From the NCBI GenBank assembly GCA_021850555.1, contig JAJZLX010000443.1:1-39488 (forward strand): a stretch of 39,488 nt of DNA, in the 5' to 3' direction. Each line of letters opens with the position of its first letter. The stretch's first letter is position 1. A program made the translations under genes and the position numbers. Source of the stretch: Pseudomonadota bacterium. GTDB taxonomy: Bacteria; Pseudomonadota; Gammaproteobacteria; Steroidobacterales; Steroidobacteraceae. Shown piece by piece: positions 26,637-35,610 of this stretch. The notes beneath the pieces were generated by a model. That model did no database searches, was not told the origin of the DNA, and was given only the letters and a program-made list of their open reading frames with translations.

Positions 26637-27536
26637 ATGAACCACGACGTCATCATCACTTGCGCCGTGACCGGCGACGACACCAAGGTCACCAAGAGCC
26701 CCCATTGCGCGGTCACCCCCGAGCAGATCGCCGCGACCGCGGTCGATGCCGCCAAGGCGGGCGCCGCCATCGTGCATATCCACGTGCGCGACCCCGATAC
26801 CGGCGCCTTCAGCATGGAGACTCGCCACTACCGCGAGGTCGTCAAGCGTATCCGCGAAAGCGGCGTCGATGTCATCGTCAATCTGACGTGCGGCATGGGC
26901 GGTTATATCTGCGTCGGCGAGCACGGCCTGGAGGACACCCCCGCACCGGGCACGGACTTCGTCAGCCAGGAGCGGCGCATGCAGCACGTAATCGATCTGT
27001 GTCACGAAGGTCTGTACCGCCCCGACATCGCCACCCTGGACTGCGGCAGCCTCAACTTCGGCGACGGCAACCGCGCATACGTGTCGACACCGGACTATCT
27101 GCGGCGCGGCGCCGCCATCCTGCGCGACCTCGGCGTGAAGCCCGAGCTCGAAGTGTTCGACACCGGCAACCTGTGGTTCGTGCGCAAGATGGTCGAGGAG
27201 GGGCTGATTCCCGCTCCCGCGCTCATCCAGCTGTGCGCCGGCATCCCGTACGGAGTGCCCGCCGACGTGGGCCATCTGCTCGCCATGGTCAACACCCTGC
27301 CGGCCGGCAGCATCTGGACGTCCTTCGCCATCAGCCGCATGCAGATGCCGTGGGTGGCTCAGTCCATACTGCTCGGCGGCAACGTCCGGGTCGGGCTGGA
27401 GGACAACCTCTATCTCAGCCGCGGTGTGTACGCGAGCAACGCCCAGCTCGTCGAGCGGGCCCGCACCATCATCGAGGCCATGGGCGCCCGCATCCTCTCA
27501 CCCGCCCAGGCGCGCGAGCGGCTGAAGATCCGCTGA
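26637..27536 (+). CDS. cdhC: BKACE-family 3-dehydrocarnitine cleavage enzyme (CdhC-like)
   Basis: A 299-residue TIM barrel of the beta-keto acid cleavage family (DUF849). The metal-binding His pair is in VHIHVRDP (His47, His49). The family also shows VNLTCGMGG near residue 82, ATLDCGSLNFG near residue 138, and RVGLEDNLYLSRG near residue 250, which supplies the conserved Glu. Family members condense a beta-keto acid with acetyl-CoA; the dehydrocarnitine type yields acetoacetate and betainyl-CoA. The substrate is inferred from the cdhB-like neighbour and the carnitine dehydrogenase downstream. ATG 26637 is chosen over ATG 26583, because the latter lies within the operator. GAGAG precedes it. 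Confidence 0.88.
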   Translation: MNHDVIITCAVTGDDTKVTKSPHCAVTPEQIAATAVDAAKAGAAIVHIHVRDPDTGAFSMETRHYREVVKRIRESGVDVIVNLTCGMGGYICVGEHGLEDTPAPGTDFVSQERRMQHVIDLCHEGLYRPDIATLDCGSLNFGDGNRAYVSTPDYLRRGAAILRDLGVKPELEVFDTGNLWFVRKMVEEGLIPAPALIQLCAGIPYGVPADVGHLLAMVNTLPAGSIWTSFAISRMQMPWVAQSILLGGNVRVGLEDNLYLSRGVYASNAQLVERARTIIEAMGARILSPAQARERLKIR

Positions 27537-27556
27537 GCGCCCGGGAGACGCCGACG

Positions 27557-28033
27557 ATGACGGCGGAACCGATCTATCGCACACCGATCGATCCGCAGTG
27601 GATCGATTACAACGGTCATCTGCGCGATGCCTACTATGGGCTCATCCTGAGCCTCGCCACGGACGCCCTGATGGACCGTCTGGGCATGGATGCGCCCTAC
27701 CGCGAGCGCACACGTTGCACGCTCTACACCGTCGAGATGCACATCCACTACCTGAGGGAGGTGCACAAGAGCGATGTGGTCATCGTCAACGCAACCATCC
27801 TCGGCAGCGACACCAAGCGGATCCATGCGGCCCTGCAGCTCGGCTGCGAGGGCCGGACCGAGCCGGCGGCCGCCGCCGAGATCATGCTCCTGCACATCAA
27901 GCAGGGGGACACGCCCGCGGTCGCGCCATTTGCGCCCGACATCGCCCGGGCCATCGAGCAATTTCGCGAGCAATCGGCCGGCACGCCCGTCGGCCCGGGC
28001 TCGCGCCAGATGGCATTGAGGAGCCGCCCATGA
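27557..28033 (+). CDS. cdhB: Betainyl-CoA thioesterase (CdhB-like, hot-dog fold)
   Basis: A 158-residue single hot-dog thioesterase of the 4HBT type. The N-terminal WIDYNGHLRDAYY (residues 15-27) holds the usual catalytic Asp17, and VEMHIHYLREV near residue 60 is the second family strand. It sits 20 bases after cdhC, which makes hydrolysis of betainyl-CoA to glycine betaine and CoA the likely reaction. Its stop overlaps the start of the secreted hydrolase (ATGA), so translation is coupled. The carnitine dehydrogenase protein downstream carries a second, divergent copy of this domain. Confidence 0.86.
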   Translation: MTAEPIYRTPIDPQWIDYNGHLRDAYYGLILSLATDALMDRLGMDAPYRERTRCTLYTVEMHIHYLREVHKSDVVIVNATILGSDTKRIHAALQLGCEGRTEPAAAAEIMLLHIKQGDTPAVAPFAPDIARAIEQFREQSAGTPVGPGSRQMALRSRP

Positions 28034-28992
28034 CCACTCTCTCGCGCTCACGTGCTCCGCTGGCTCGGTTGGCCGCGGTCGCACTCGCGCTGATCGCCAC
28101 CACCGCGGCCGCGGCCGCCGCGCCCCCACGATTCAATATGCGCCCGCTCGATGCGGCCCGCCGCATCGTCGCCCTGCCCGATGGCATCTCCATGGCCTAC
28201 GTGCCGCTCGGCAACCCGCGAGGTACGCCGGTCGTGCTGATCCACGGCTACACCGACAGCGACCTCGACTGGACCCCGCTCATCCCCTACCTGTCGAAAG
28301 GCTTCCGCCTGATCGTCGTCGACCTGCGCGGGCACGGCGAGTCGAGCAAGCCGGAGTGCTGCTACACCCGCTACGACTTCGCCTATGACGTCAAGCTGCT
28401 GCTCGACAAGCTGCACGTGCGCCGAGCCGACATCGTCGGGCACTCCCTCGGCAGCCTCGTCGCACAGACTTTCGCCGAAGTCTGGCCGAAGCGCACGGCG
28501 CGGGTGGTGCTCATTTCCTCGACCGCAGGCCCCCCGCCCAAGGCACAGCGACATGAGTACGACTGGGCGGCGCAGATCCGGCGGCTCAAGGAGCCGCTGA
28601 ACCCCAACTCCGCCTTCATGCGCAAGTGGTGGTGGTCACCGCATCCGGTCAACCGCGCCTTCCTGCGGCGTGAACGGGAAAACGCCGCCAAGATCCCGCT
28701 GCGCGTCTGGCTGGCCGTGCTCAATCAGAGCCTGTCGAACGCCGATCTGCGCAACCTCGCCTCGACGCTGCCGCAGCTCAAGGCGCCGACGCTGCTCATC
28801 TGGGGCAGCGCGGACCCGATCATGCTGCCTGCCATGCGCGCCGGCCTGCGGCGGGCTCTGCCGCACGCCAAGGTCGTCATATTCCCGGGACTCGGCCACA
28901 ACCCGTTCTGGGAAGAGCCGCGCCGCGTCGCCGCGGTCATCAACGCCTTTCTGAATCCCGCTGCGAACGTGCGCCGCTACGGCGCCGGCTGA
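28030..28992 (+). CDS. Secreted alpha/beta hydrolase, possible acylcarnitine esterase
   Basis: A 320-residue alpha/beta hydrolase. The N-terminal signal peptide (LARLAAVALALIATTAAAAAA) would place it in the periplasm. The fold shows VVLIHGYTDSDLDW near residue 74, VVDLRGHGESSKP near residue 97, the nucleophile elbow VGHSLGS near residue 137, acid Asp in WGSADPI and catalytic His in GLGHNPFW near the end. It is translationally coupled to cdhB. In Pseudomonas a hydrolase gene (hocS) follows the cdhCBA genes and cleaves short-chain acylcarnitines, so the same role is plausible here. The signal peptide would be the notable difference. The substrate is inferred from context only. Confidence 0.85.
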   Translation: MTTLSRSRAPLARLAAVALALIATTAAAAAAPPRFNMRPLDAARRIVALPDGISMAYVPLGNPRGTPVVLIHGYTDSDLDWTPLIPYLSKGFRLIVVDLRGHGESSKPECCYTRYDFAYDVKLLLDKLHVRRADIVGHSLGSLVAQTFAEVWPKRTARVVLISSTAGPPPKAQRHEYDWAAQIRRLKEPLNPNSAFMRKWWWSPHPVNRAFLRRERENAAKIPLRVWLAVLNQSLSNADLRNLASTLPQLKAPTLLIWGSADPIMLPAMRAGLRRALPHAKVVIFPGLGHNPFWEEPRRVAAVINAFLNPAANVRRYGAG

Positions 28993-29047
28993 CCGGTGGG
29001 ACCGCAGGATCGAATCACACGAAATCAACCCCGGGGGAGTACGACGA

Positions 29048-31408
29048 ATGAGTTCCATAAAATGCTCGTGGAGCCGGCACAAGGACGTCGCGCTGGCCGC
29101 TCTGATCATCGCAGGTCTCGGCTCGGCGGGACCGCTGTGGGCTACCGATCCCGCCCCTGAGTTGCCGGCGGCGGCGCCAGGACCGGCGCTCGGGGAAATC
29201 GTGGTGACCGCGCAGAAATTCAGGCAGCCGCTCGCCAAGGTGCCGGAGAGCATCACCGCGTTCACCTCGCAGGCGCTGCACGCCTTCCACATCAAGTCCT
29301 TCGCCGCCTACGCCACCAAGACGCCCAACCTCTCCTTCTCCTACGGCGGCGGCCCGACCGGGATCGCCGCGGCGCGCAGCGTCGCGATCCGCGGCATCAC
29401 CGGCCAGAACCTGTTCGGCACCTCCGGCGCGACCGGCTTTTATATCGACAACACACCGCTGCCGGCCTCGATCGACCCGCGCATCGTGGACATCTCCAGC
29501 ATCGAGGTGCTCAAGGGGCCGCAGGGCACCCTGTACGGCGAGAGCTCCCTCGGCGGCAACGTCCGCCTGATCACCCACAGGGTGAATCTCGACAGGACCG
29601 ACGGGCATTTTTCGACCGACATCGGCGCCACATCCGGCGGCGGCAGCCCCGATTACGGCGCCAGCGCCGTCGTGAATCTGCCGATCGTCTCCAACGTGCT
29701 CGGCGTGCGCATCGTCGCCTTCGACAGCCACCACGCCGGCTACCTGACCCGCACCTTTCCGGTGAGCGCCTCGAGCCCCGGAGTCACCAACCCGTTTCTC
29801 AATGTGCCGCGGCGCAGCGTCGGCAACCAGGGCGCCATCACGACCTACGGCGGCAGCGCCACCGTGCTCTGGCGGATCACCAGGCGCTTCACCGCCAACC
29901 TGCTCCTGATGAGCCAGGAAGAGAAGTATCACGGCTTTCCGGCGGCGTTCGCGCCGCTGCCGCAGTTCACTCCCGTATACACCCTCAATCGCGCCTTCAA
30001 CGTCCAGCCGACGGCGCTCGACCGCTGGCAGATGGCCTCGCTCACCCTGAGGTACCGCGGCAGCGGCTGGAGCGTGGTGTCGGCCACCAGCTACTTCCAC
30101 CGTCATACGCAGGACGTCGAGGACTCGACCTACGGCACGCAGCAGGTGCTCTCCTCCTACTATCAGGTCTCGGGGCTCCCGGCGCAGCCGTATCTCTGGA
30201 GGGGCGAGCATTACTTCAACCAGTTCAGCAATGAGACGCGCTTCTCCTTCAAGCCGATCCACCACATCAGCGGAACGTTCGGCCTGTTCGTGGCGGACTC
30301 CCGCGCGCTCTTTTACATCCCGCCGACCTTCGCCAACGGCCTGGTTGCGGCGAGCGCCGGCAACACGGTCGTGGGCGCGTGGCCGAACGACCTCATCTGG
30401 ACGCAGAGAAATCCCGGCAGGGAGAAGGATTATGCGCTGTTCGGCCAGGTGTACTGGAATTTCCTGCCCAAATACACGCTGACGCTCGGGGCGCGGCAGT
30501 ACTGGCTGAAGCAGAACACCGACTACGTCGCCAACGGCTTCATGAACTTCGGCCTGACGCCGAGTGCCCCACAAACCAACAGCCAGCACGGCCTCGACCC
30601 GAAGGTAGCGCTGTCCTATCAGGCGACCAAGTCCACCATGCTGTACATGTCGGCCTCGAAAGGCTTCCGCGCGGGCAACGCCCAGGCCTCCCTGCCCTTC
30701 TGCGCCGAGCCGAACCTGCCGGTGAGCGACATCACGCACCTGAAGTCCGACACGCTGTGGTCGTACGAGGCGGGCGCCAAGATGCAGCTGACGCATCCCG
30801 GCCTGCTGCTCACGGCGGCCGGCTTTCATATCAACTGGAACAACATCCAGCAGCAGGTGGCGCTGCCGTGCGGCGCGTACTTCGACATCAACGGTGGCCG
30901 GGCCATCATCAATGGCGGCGAGTTCGAGGCGATGGGCTATCTCACCCAGCGCCTGCAAATGCGGTTCGGGGTCGGCTACGAGTCTACCGACCTCACCAAG
31001 CCCGGAGCGCTGAGTCTGGTCGGGCTGAGCCCGGGATCGCCCATCATGGACGTGCCGGCCTGGACCGGCACGCTCGGCGGGGTATACCGACGGCCGATCA
31101 GCGCCGATGTCACCGGCTTCGTGGGAGCGGACTACAGCTTCACGGACAGCAGCGAATCGCTGCTCAACGGCGGATCCGGCGCCATCGCAACCCGGCCGAG
31201 CTACTCGCTGATCGATGCGCGCATCGGCATAGACTGGGGCAGGTCCTCGCTGTCGCTCAACGGCAGCAATCTCACCAACGCCAAGCCCAATCTCGGGGAC
31301 ATCGGCTACGTGGGTTACGCACAGTACAATGCGGCCGGAATCGTCATCCCGCAGGTCGCCACGCTCCGTCCGGCGACCGTGACCCTGGAGTACTCCCGCT
31401 CGTTCTGA
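29048..31408 (+). CDS. TonB-dependent outer-membrane receptor in the carnitine cluster
   Basis: A 786-residue receptor. It has an N-terminal signal region (VALAALIIAGLGSAGPLWA), a TonB box-like EIVVTAQKF near residue 55, and a plug with TPNLSFSYGG, VAIRGITGQNLFG and EVLKGPQGTLYGESSLGGNVRLIT. A barrel of about 600 residues ends in LEYSRSF, with the terminal aromatic residue typical of outer-membrane insertion. GGGGGAG lies before the ATG. It follows the hydrolase gene by 55 bases. Such receptors usually import siderophores, but location in this operon suggests carnitine, acylcarnitine or another amine conjugate. It is not closely similar to the btuB-like receptor in this window. Confidence 0.93.
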   Translation: MSSIKCSWSRHKDVALAALIIAGLGSAGPLWATDPAPELPAAAPGPALGEIVVTAQKFRQPLAKVPESITAFTSQALHAFHIKSFAAYATKTPNLSFSYGGGPTGIAAARSVAIRGITGQNLFGTSGATGFYIDNTPLPASIDPRIVDISSIEVLKGPQGTLYGESSLGGNVRLITHRVNLDRTDGHFSTDIGATSGGGSPDYGASAVVNLPIVSNVLGVRIVAFDSHHAGYLTRTFPVSASSPGVTNPFLNVPRRSVGNQGAITTYGGSATVLWRITRRFTANLLLMSQEEKYHGFPAAFAPLPQFTPVYTLNRAFNVQPTALDRWQMASLTLRYRGSGWSVVSATSYFHRHTQDVEDSTYGTQQVLSSYYQVSGLPAQPYLWRGEHYFNQFSNETRFSFKPIHHISGTFGLFVADSRALFYIPPTFANGLVAASAGNTVVGAWPNDLIWTQRNPGREKDYALFGQVYWNFLPKYTLTLGARQYWLKQNTDYVANGFMNFGLTPSAPQTNSQHGLDPKVALSYQATKSTMLYMSASKGFRAGNAQASLPFCAEPNLPVSDITHLKSDTLWSYEAGAKMQLTHPGLLLTAAGFHINWNNIQQQVALPCGAYFDINGGRAIINGGEFEAMGYLTQRLQMRFGVGYESTDLTKPGALSLVGLSPGSPIMDVPAWTGTLGGVYRRPISADVTGFVGADYSFTDSSESLLNGGSGAIATRPSYSLIDARIGIDWGRSSLSLNGSNLTNAKPNLGDIGYVGYAQYNAAGIVIPQVATLRPATVTLEYSRSF

Positions 31409-31508
31409 GCGAGACGGGCTGTGCTCGGGCCATGGACGGCCCAAAGCGCGTCGCGGCCGCGCGCCCGGCCGGCGGCGGCGCCGGGCTCCCGGACCGGATG
31501 GAGGCTGA

Positions 31509-33251
31509 ATGTCGAGTTCTGCTCGTGACGGACGTTTCGGTGTGCTGCTGCAATCAGCCCTGACGATCTGCTGTGCTGCCGGCTGCGCGGCGATCGTCCA
31601 TGCTCGAACGCTGTATGTCCGCGCCGGCGCCGCCCCCGGGGGAAACGGCTCGCGGCCGGCGCCGTTCAATTCCCTGGCCGCCGTCGAGAAGGCTTCGGCG
31701 CCCGGGGACGTCATAGTCGTGATGCCCGCACCGTCCGACGTGCCGCCCCTCGACGGGGGCATCGCCCTGAAGCCGGACCAGTCGCTCATCGGCGGCGGTC
31801 CGCCGGTCAACGGAGCCGGACCGCTCGCACAGGCTCCGCGGATCACCAACGGCGACCCGCACAGCAATTCCGGTGACGCCGTCGTTCTCGCCGATCACGT
31901 CACGGTCGGCAATCTCGTGATCACCGGCTCGTACCGCGGTGGAATTTACGGCGCCAACGTAACCGGGGTGAGAATTTACGGCAACAACCTGTCCGCGACC
32001 AACACGGCGTGCGCCGCGGGTCTGTACGTGTATTTCCCGGGGGATAAGCCCGTGCTCGCGAACGGCTGGGCGGCCATCATGATCGACGAGAGCCGGGGGA
32101 CCGGCTGGTTGTCCGTCGAGGACAACTACATACACGACGGCAAGTGCAGCGACGGAATCGACATCCTCGCGACCGGCGACGCCCAGGTGCAAGCGCGCGT
32201 CAGCGGCAACAGGCTCACACGCCTGGCGCAAGGTCCGAGGATGCGCTCGGTGCTCGCCATAGGCATGCAGACCCGCGACCACGCCGTTCTCTCCGTCGAC
32301 TCGGATGACGACTCGGAGACCTACATCGGCAGCCCCGAGGCGGATTGCGAGGGTCTGTTCGGCAATCAGACCGGGGGCTCACTGACCTGGAGCATCGATC
32401 ACAACACGTTCGCTCACGGCATCGGCGGCGGATCCTGCAATGGCGCGGAATTTTTCACCGACACGGGCCTCACCACGACGAACCTGTACATCGAGCACAG
32501 CACGTTCGCCTACGATCCGGGCGATATGATCGAGGAGGACAACGCGGGAGACACCGGGTCGGTCATGAACCTTACGATGGTGGATGTGGCGGTCAGCCAT
32601 ACCTCCTTTCCGAGGAAGCTGCCGCCGGAGCCGAAGTTCACCGACATCCAGTACATGGACAATCTTGGCCGCTGCATGGATCAGTATTCATGGGGGCACA
32701 GAGTCGTCAACAACCTGCGCGTCATCGACAGCAGTTTCACCGACTGCTACGGCGATGGAATCGGCTCTGACGTCACCGGCGGCACCTTTGTGTACAAGGA
32801 CACCACGGCCGTAGGTGCGAAGCTCGACGGCATGAATTTCGGCGACGCCGCGGGCGATGCGGTCTCGATCGAAGTGCAGGACAGCTCGATCGAAGACTGC
32901 GGACAGTATGCCCTGCATTTCGCCAATCATGCCGCGATGTCCGACCTCCTCGTCGGGGTAGAGGACAGCCGGCTGAGTGGAGCGAAGGGGGCGGCGGTCG
33001 TCGCGTTCGATCAGAACGGAACCACGCGGCATTCGCACATCGTCCTCGGCGGCAAGGGGGCGCGCGCCAATTGCATCCTGGGCGGCGCACGACTCGCTGC
33101 CGAGGCGAGCGGGTACGATGTGTCCGCGCAGTGGAACTGGTGGGGCCGTCCCCAAGGGCCCCTCCGGGGCCGGATCTCGGCGACCCACGGGCAGCTGCGC
33201 ATCGATCCGGTCAGGCGCTCGGCGCCGCCGAGCTGCGCAGCCGGCCGTTAA
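31509..33251 (+). CDS. Secreted right-handed beta-helix protein
   Basis: A 580-residue secreted protein. It has a signal peptide (LLQSALTICCAAGCAAIVHA), then the start TLYVRAGAAPGGNGSRPAPFNSL, typical of right-handed parallel beta-helix proteins with a PbH1-type repeat. Repeated Asn/Asp-rich turns (VEDNYIHDGK, IDHNTFAHG, IEHSTFAYD, VIDSSFTDC) support stacked coils. No catalytic motif of pectate lyases or related polysaccharide lyases is obvious. It is the last gene of the plus-strand run, 100 bases after the receptor. Its role next to carnitine genes is unknown; it may be an unrelated surface protein. Confidence 0.8.
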   Translation: MSSSARDGRFGVLLQSALTICCAAGCAAIVHARTLYVRAGAAPGGNGSRPAPFNSLAAVEKASAPGDVIVVMPAPSDVPPLDGGIALKPDQSLIGGGPPVNGAGPLAQAPRITNGDPHSNSGDAVVLADHVTVGNLVITGSYRGGIYGANVTGVRIYGNNLSATNTACAAGLYVYFPGDKPVLANGWAAIMIDESRGTGWLSVEDNYIHDGKCSDGIDILATGDAQVQARVSGNRLTRLAQGPRMRSVLAIGMQTRDHAVLSVDSDDDSETYIGSPEADCEGLFGNQTGGSLTWSIDHNTFAHGIGGGSCNGAEFFTDTGLTTTNLYIEHSTFAYDPGDMIEEDNAGDTGSVMNLTMVDVAVSHTSFPRKLPPEPKFTDIQYMDNLGRCMDQYSWGHRVVNNLRVIDSSFTDCYGDGIGSDVTGGTFVYKDTTAVGAKLDGMNFGDAAGDAVSIEVQDSSIEDCGQYALHFANHAAMSDLLVGVEDSRLSGAKGAAVVAFDQNGTTRHSHIVLGGKGARANCILGGARLAAEASGYDVSAQWNWWGRPQGPLRGRISATHGQLRIDPVRRSAPPSCAAGR

Positions 33252-33357
33252 CCCGGGCGGGTCGGCAGGTGCAGAGGCAATCGAGAGGTATCACGGCGGC
33301 CGTTCCGGCGGCCCGCGGAGCGGCCGCCGCCCTGCGCAGGCGCGCGCCGACTCGCTC

Positions 33358-34044
33358 TCACCCGGCGCCGCGCTCTCGCGTTGCCGGGGATGCGGGCTGC
33401 GCCGCAGCCGGGCGCCGCCCGGGGCGGGCGGGCGCCCTCGCCGAGGCCGAGCCCGCCCAGCTCGACAGCAGCTGCAACTGCAGACGCAGCTGGCGGACCT
33501 GTCTCTCGGGCGGCCAGTCCCCGGGACTCGCAACCGCGCTCGCGGTCAGGCCGTTGATGAATGTCACCACCGATCTCAGGACTTCCTCACGCGTATCGGC
33601 CGGCCACTGCGACCACTGCGGCCAGCTTTGCGCGAGGCAGCGCTCGAACAGGCGCAGGTACGCCCGGTGGATCCAGACATTGACCCGCTTCAGGCGCTTG
33701 TCCGCCATGACCTGGCCCCAGAAGGCGGTCCAGAACGCGCACTCGATGAAGCGCGTGGCGTCGACCGGCAGCGCCTCGGCGAGCAATGCCAGCAGATCCG
33801 GCTGCTCTGCCGCCTCGGCCTGACGGGTGAGGCGCTCCTCGATGCGCCGCAGGATCAGCCGCAGAGCGGCGACGATGATGTCCTGCTTGGTGTCGAAGTA
33901 ATGGGCCACCATCCCCGTGGTGTAGCCGGCTTCGCGCGCGATGCGCACGATGGTGGTCTGCTCGAAGCCGTACTTCGCCACGACACGGCAGGCGACGAGC
34001 GCGATCTCGTCGCGCCGCCGGGCATGATCGACGATCTTGGGCAT
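33358..34044 (-). CDS. BetI-like TetR-family regulator
   Basis: The N-terminal 60 residues are a TetR helix-turn-helix (TTIVRIAREAGYTTGMVAHYF) that resembles the choline-responsive repressor BetI, which also starts MPK. A helical ligand-binding domain follows (about 65-195), and then a low-complexity Ala/Arg/Pro tail of about 35 residues. GGGAGGG lies before the ATG. It is 16 bases downstream of cdhA on the same strand, so it is probably co-transcribed with it and controls the cluster. The ligand may be carnitine, dehydrocarnitine, glycine betaine or choline; none can be chosen from the sequence. Confidence 0.88.
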   Translation of the reverse strand: MPKIVDHARRRDEIALVACRVVAKYGFEQTTIVRIAREAGYTTGMVAHYFDTKQDIIVAALRLILRRIEERLTRQAEAAEQPDLLALLAEALPVDATRFIECAFWTAFWGQVMADKRLKRVNVWIHRAYLRLFERCLAQSWPQWSQWPADTREEVLRSVVTFINGLTASAVASPGDWPPERQVRQLRLQLQLLSSWAGSASARAPARPGRRPAAAQPASPATRERGAG

Positions 34045-34060
34045 GGGGCCCTCCCGGAAC

Positions 34061-35569
34061 TCATTTTCCCGGGAAGACTACAGGACGGCCCGCCTGGGCG
34101 GGAGCCCGGAGCCGGGCGTGGGCGGCACGAATGCCATCGAGCTTTGCGCGCACCTGCGCCTCCATGGGCGCGCGAGCCCCTTCCGAGGCGCTGGCATACT
34201 CGTAGTGCTGCTCACCGGTGGCGATCAGGCGACCGTCACTGCGGCGCTTGAGACTGTGGAACAGATGCGCGCCGTTGGCGTCGACGCCGAGAACCTGGGT
34301 GACCACGAAGATCGAATCGAGCGCGCTCGCCGGCGCATGGTGAATCACGTGGCTTTCGACGGCAAAGAACGCCCGGCCCGCGCTTCGATCGGCGCCGTTC
34401 ATGCCCGCGAGCCGGAACAGAGCATCCGCGGCATCGCCAAAGACTTGAACGCAGCGCGACTCCGCCATGCGCCCATTGTGATCGATCCACTCCGGGCGGA
34501 CCTCGGTCTCGAGCGTCTTCAGCGGCTGTGCGGATGCAGCGGCGGCATCCTCGTCGGCGGGCCGCAGCGCGGCGGCGCTGTCGGCATAGAGGCGCTCCTC
34601 CACGGCACGCAGCGTCGATCCGGCCCCGATGTCGAACTGCCTCAGCACCTGCTGGATGGCCACCAGGTACTCGTCCCGCAGGCGCTCGAGCTCACGGATC
34701 GAGCGCCCGGCCGCCTGCGCCTGGGTGCCCTCGACCATGCGGTCGATGAGCTGCTCGGTGAGCTCCGGGGCTTCGAGCTTGGTCCAGGGCCATTTGAGGC
34801 AGGGGCCGAACTGGCGCAGCATGTGGCGCATGCCGGTCTCACCGCCGGCCAGATGATAGATCAGGTTCGTGCCCATCGCCGCCCAGCGCAAGCCCGGTCC
34901 GTACACGATGGCCTCGTCGAGCTCGCCGGTGGTGGCAACCCCGTCGTTGACCAAATGCAGGATCTCGCGCCAGAGCGCTTCCTGCAGACGATCGGTCAGG
35001 TGTCCCGGCACCTCGCTGCGAACGCGCAGCGGGTGCATGCCGATATATGTATAGAATGCCTGGGCGGCCTCGAGCGAGCGCGCCGAGGTGTCAGCGCCGC
35101 CGACCAGCTCGACCAACGGCAGCAGATACACCGGATTGAACGGATGGGCGACCAGAAAGCGCTCGGGAGATTGCATGTCGCGCTGCAGGTCCGTGGGCAT
35201 CAGTCCCGAGGTGCTCGAGGCGATCACCACATCCGCCGGCGCGTGCCGGCTGGCTTCCGCGAGCACACGCCGCTTCAGCTCCAACTGCTCGGGTATGTTC
35301 TCCTGGATGAAATCCGCCCGCCGGGCCATCGCCTTCAAGTCGGTGGTGAAGGTCAGCTTGCCCTTCGGCGGCAGCGGCGCGCTCGTCAGGCGCGCGAGGG
35401 CGGTCTCGGCGTTGGCGACCGCGCCGCGGATCCAGTCCTCCATCTCCGGCTTGACGTCCGCCGCGATCACATCTATCCCGAAATGCAGCGCGCGCGCGGC
35501 CCAGCCGCCGCCGATCACCCCGGTGCCCAGCAGGCCCAGCGTCCTGACTCGTCTCATGCTTTCGACCAC
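34061..35569 (-). CDS. cdhA: L-carnitine 3-dehydrogenase fused to a hot-dog thioesterase domain (CdhA-like)
   Basis: A 502-residue protein. Residues 1-190 are a 3-hydroxyacyl-CoA-dehydrogenase-type NAD domain: GTGVIG at 15-20, ENIPEQLELK, SSTSGL, and VAHPFNPVYLLPLVE with the catalytic His. The C-terminal dehydrogenase domain (190-320) contains DRLQEALWREI. Residues 350-490 are a second thioesterase domain with WIDHNGRM at 361-368. The dehydrogenase oxidises L-carnitine to 3-dehydrocarnitine. The thioesterase domain would act on betainyl-CoA, but it differs from CdhB. I chose GTG 35569 because GGGAGG lies nine bases upstream; ATG 35557 is an alternative. It is divergent from the permease gene. 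Confidence 0.88.
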   Translation of the reverse strand: MVESMRRVRTLGLLGTGVIGGGWAARALHFGIDVIAADVKPEMEDWIRGAVANAETALARLTSAPLPPKGKLTFTTDLKAMARRADFIQENIPEQLELKRRVLAEASRHAPADVVIASSTSGLMPTDLQRDMQSPERFLVAHPFNPVYLLPLVELVGGADTSARSLEAAQAFYTYIGMHPLRVRSEVPGHLTDRLQEALWREILHLVNDGVATTGELDEAIVYGPGLRWAAMGTNLIYHLAGGETGMRHMLRQFGPCLKWPWTKLEAPELTEQLIDRMVEGTQAQAAGRSIRELERLRDEYLVAIQQVLRQFDIGAGSTLRAVEERLYADSAAALRPADEDAAAASAQPLKTLETEVRPEWIDHNGRMAESRCVQVFGDAADALFRLAGMNGADRSAGRAFFAVESHVIHHAPASALDSIFVVTQVLGVDANGAHLFHSLKRRSDGRLIATGEQHYEYASASEGARAPMEAQVRAKLDGIRAAHARLRAPAQAGRPVVFPGK

Positions 35570-35610
35570 TTCGCTCACCCTCCCGCCGGCGCCTTGCGGC
35601 CGGCATCGGT

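Noticed and set aside
29015..31867. 950-codon open frame on the minus strand
   Set aside because: It is antisense to the TonB receptor and beta-helix genes. It is open only because of the high GC content; the product is Arg/Ala/Gly/His-rich with no domains.
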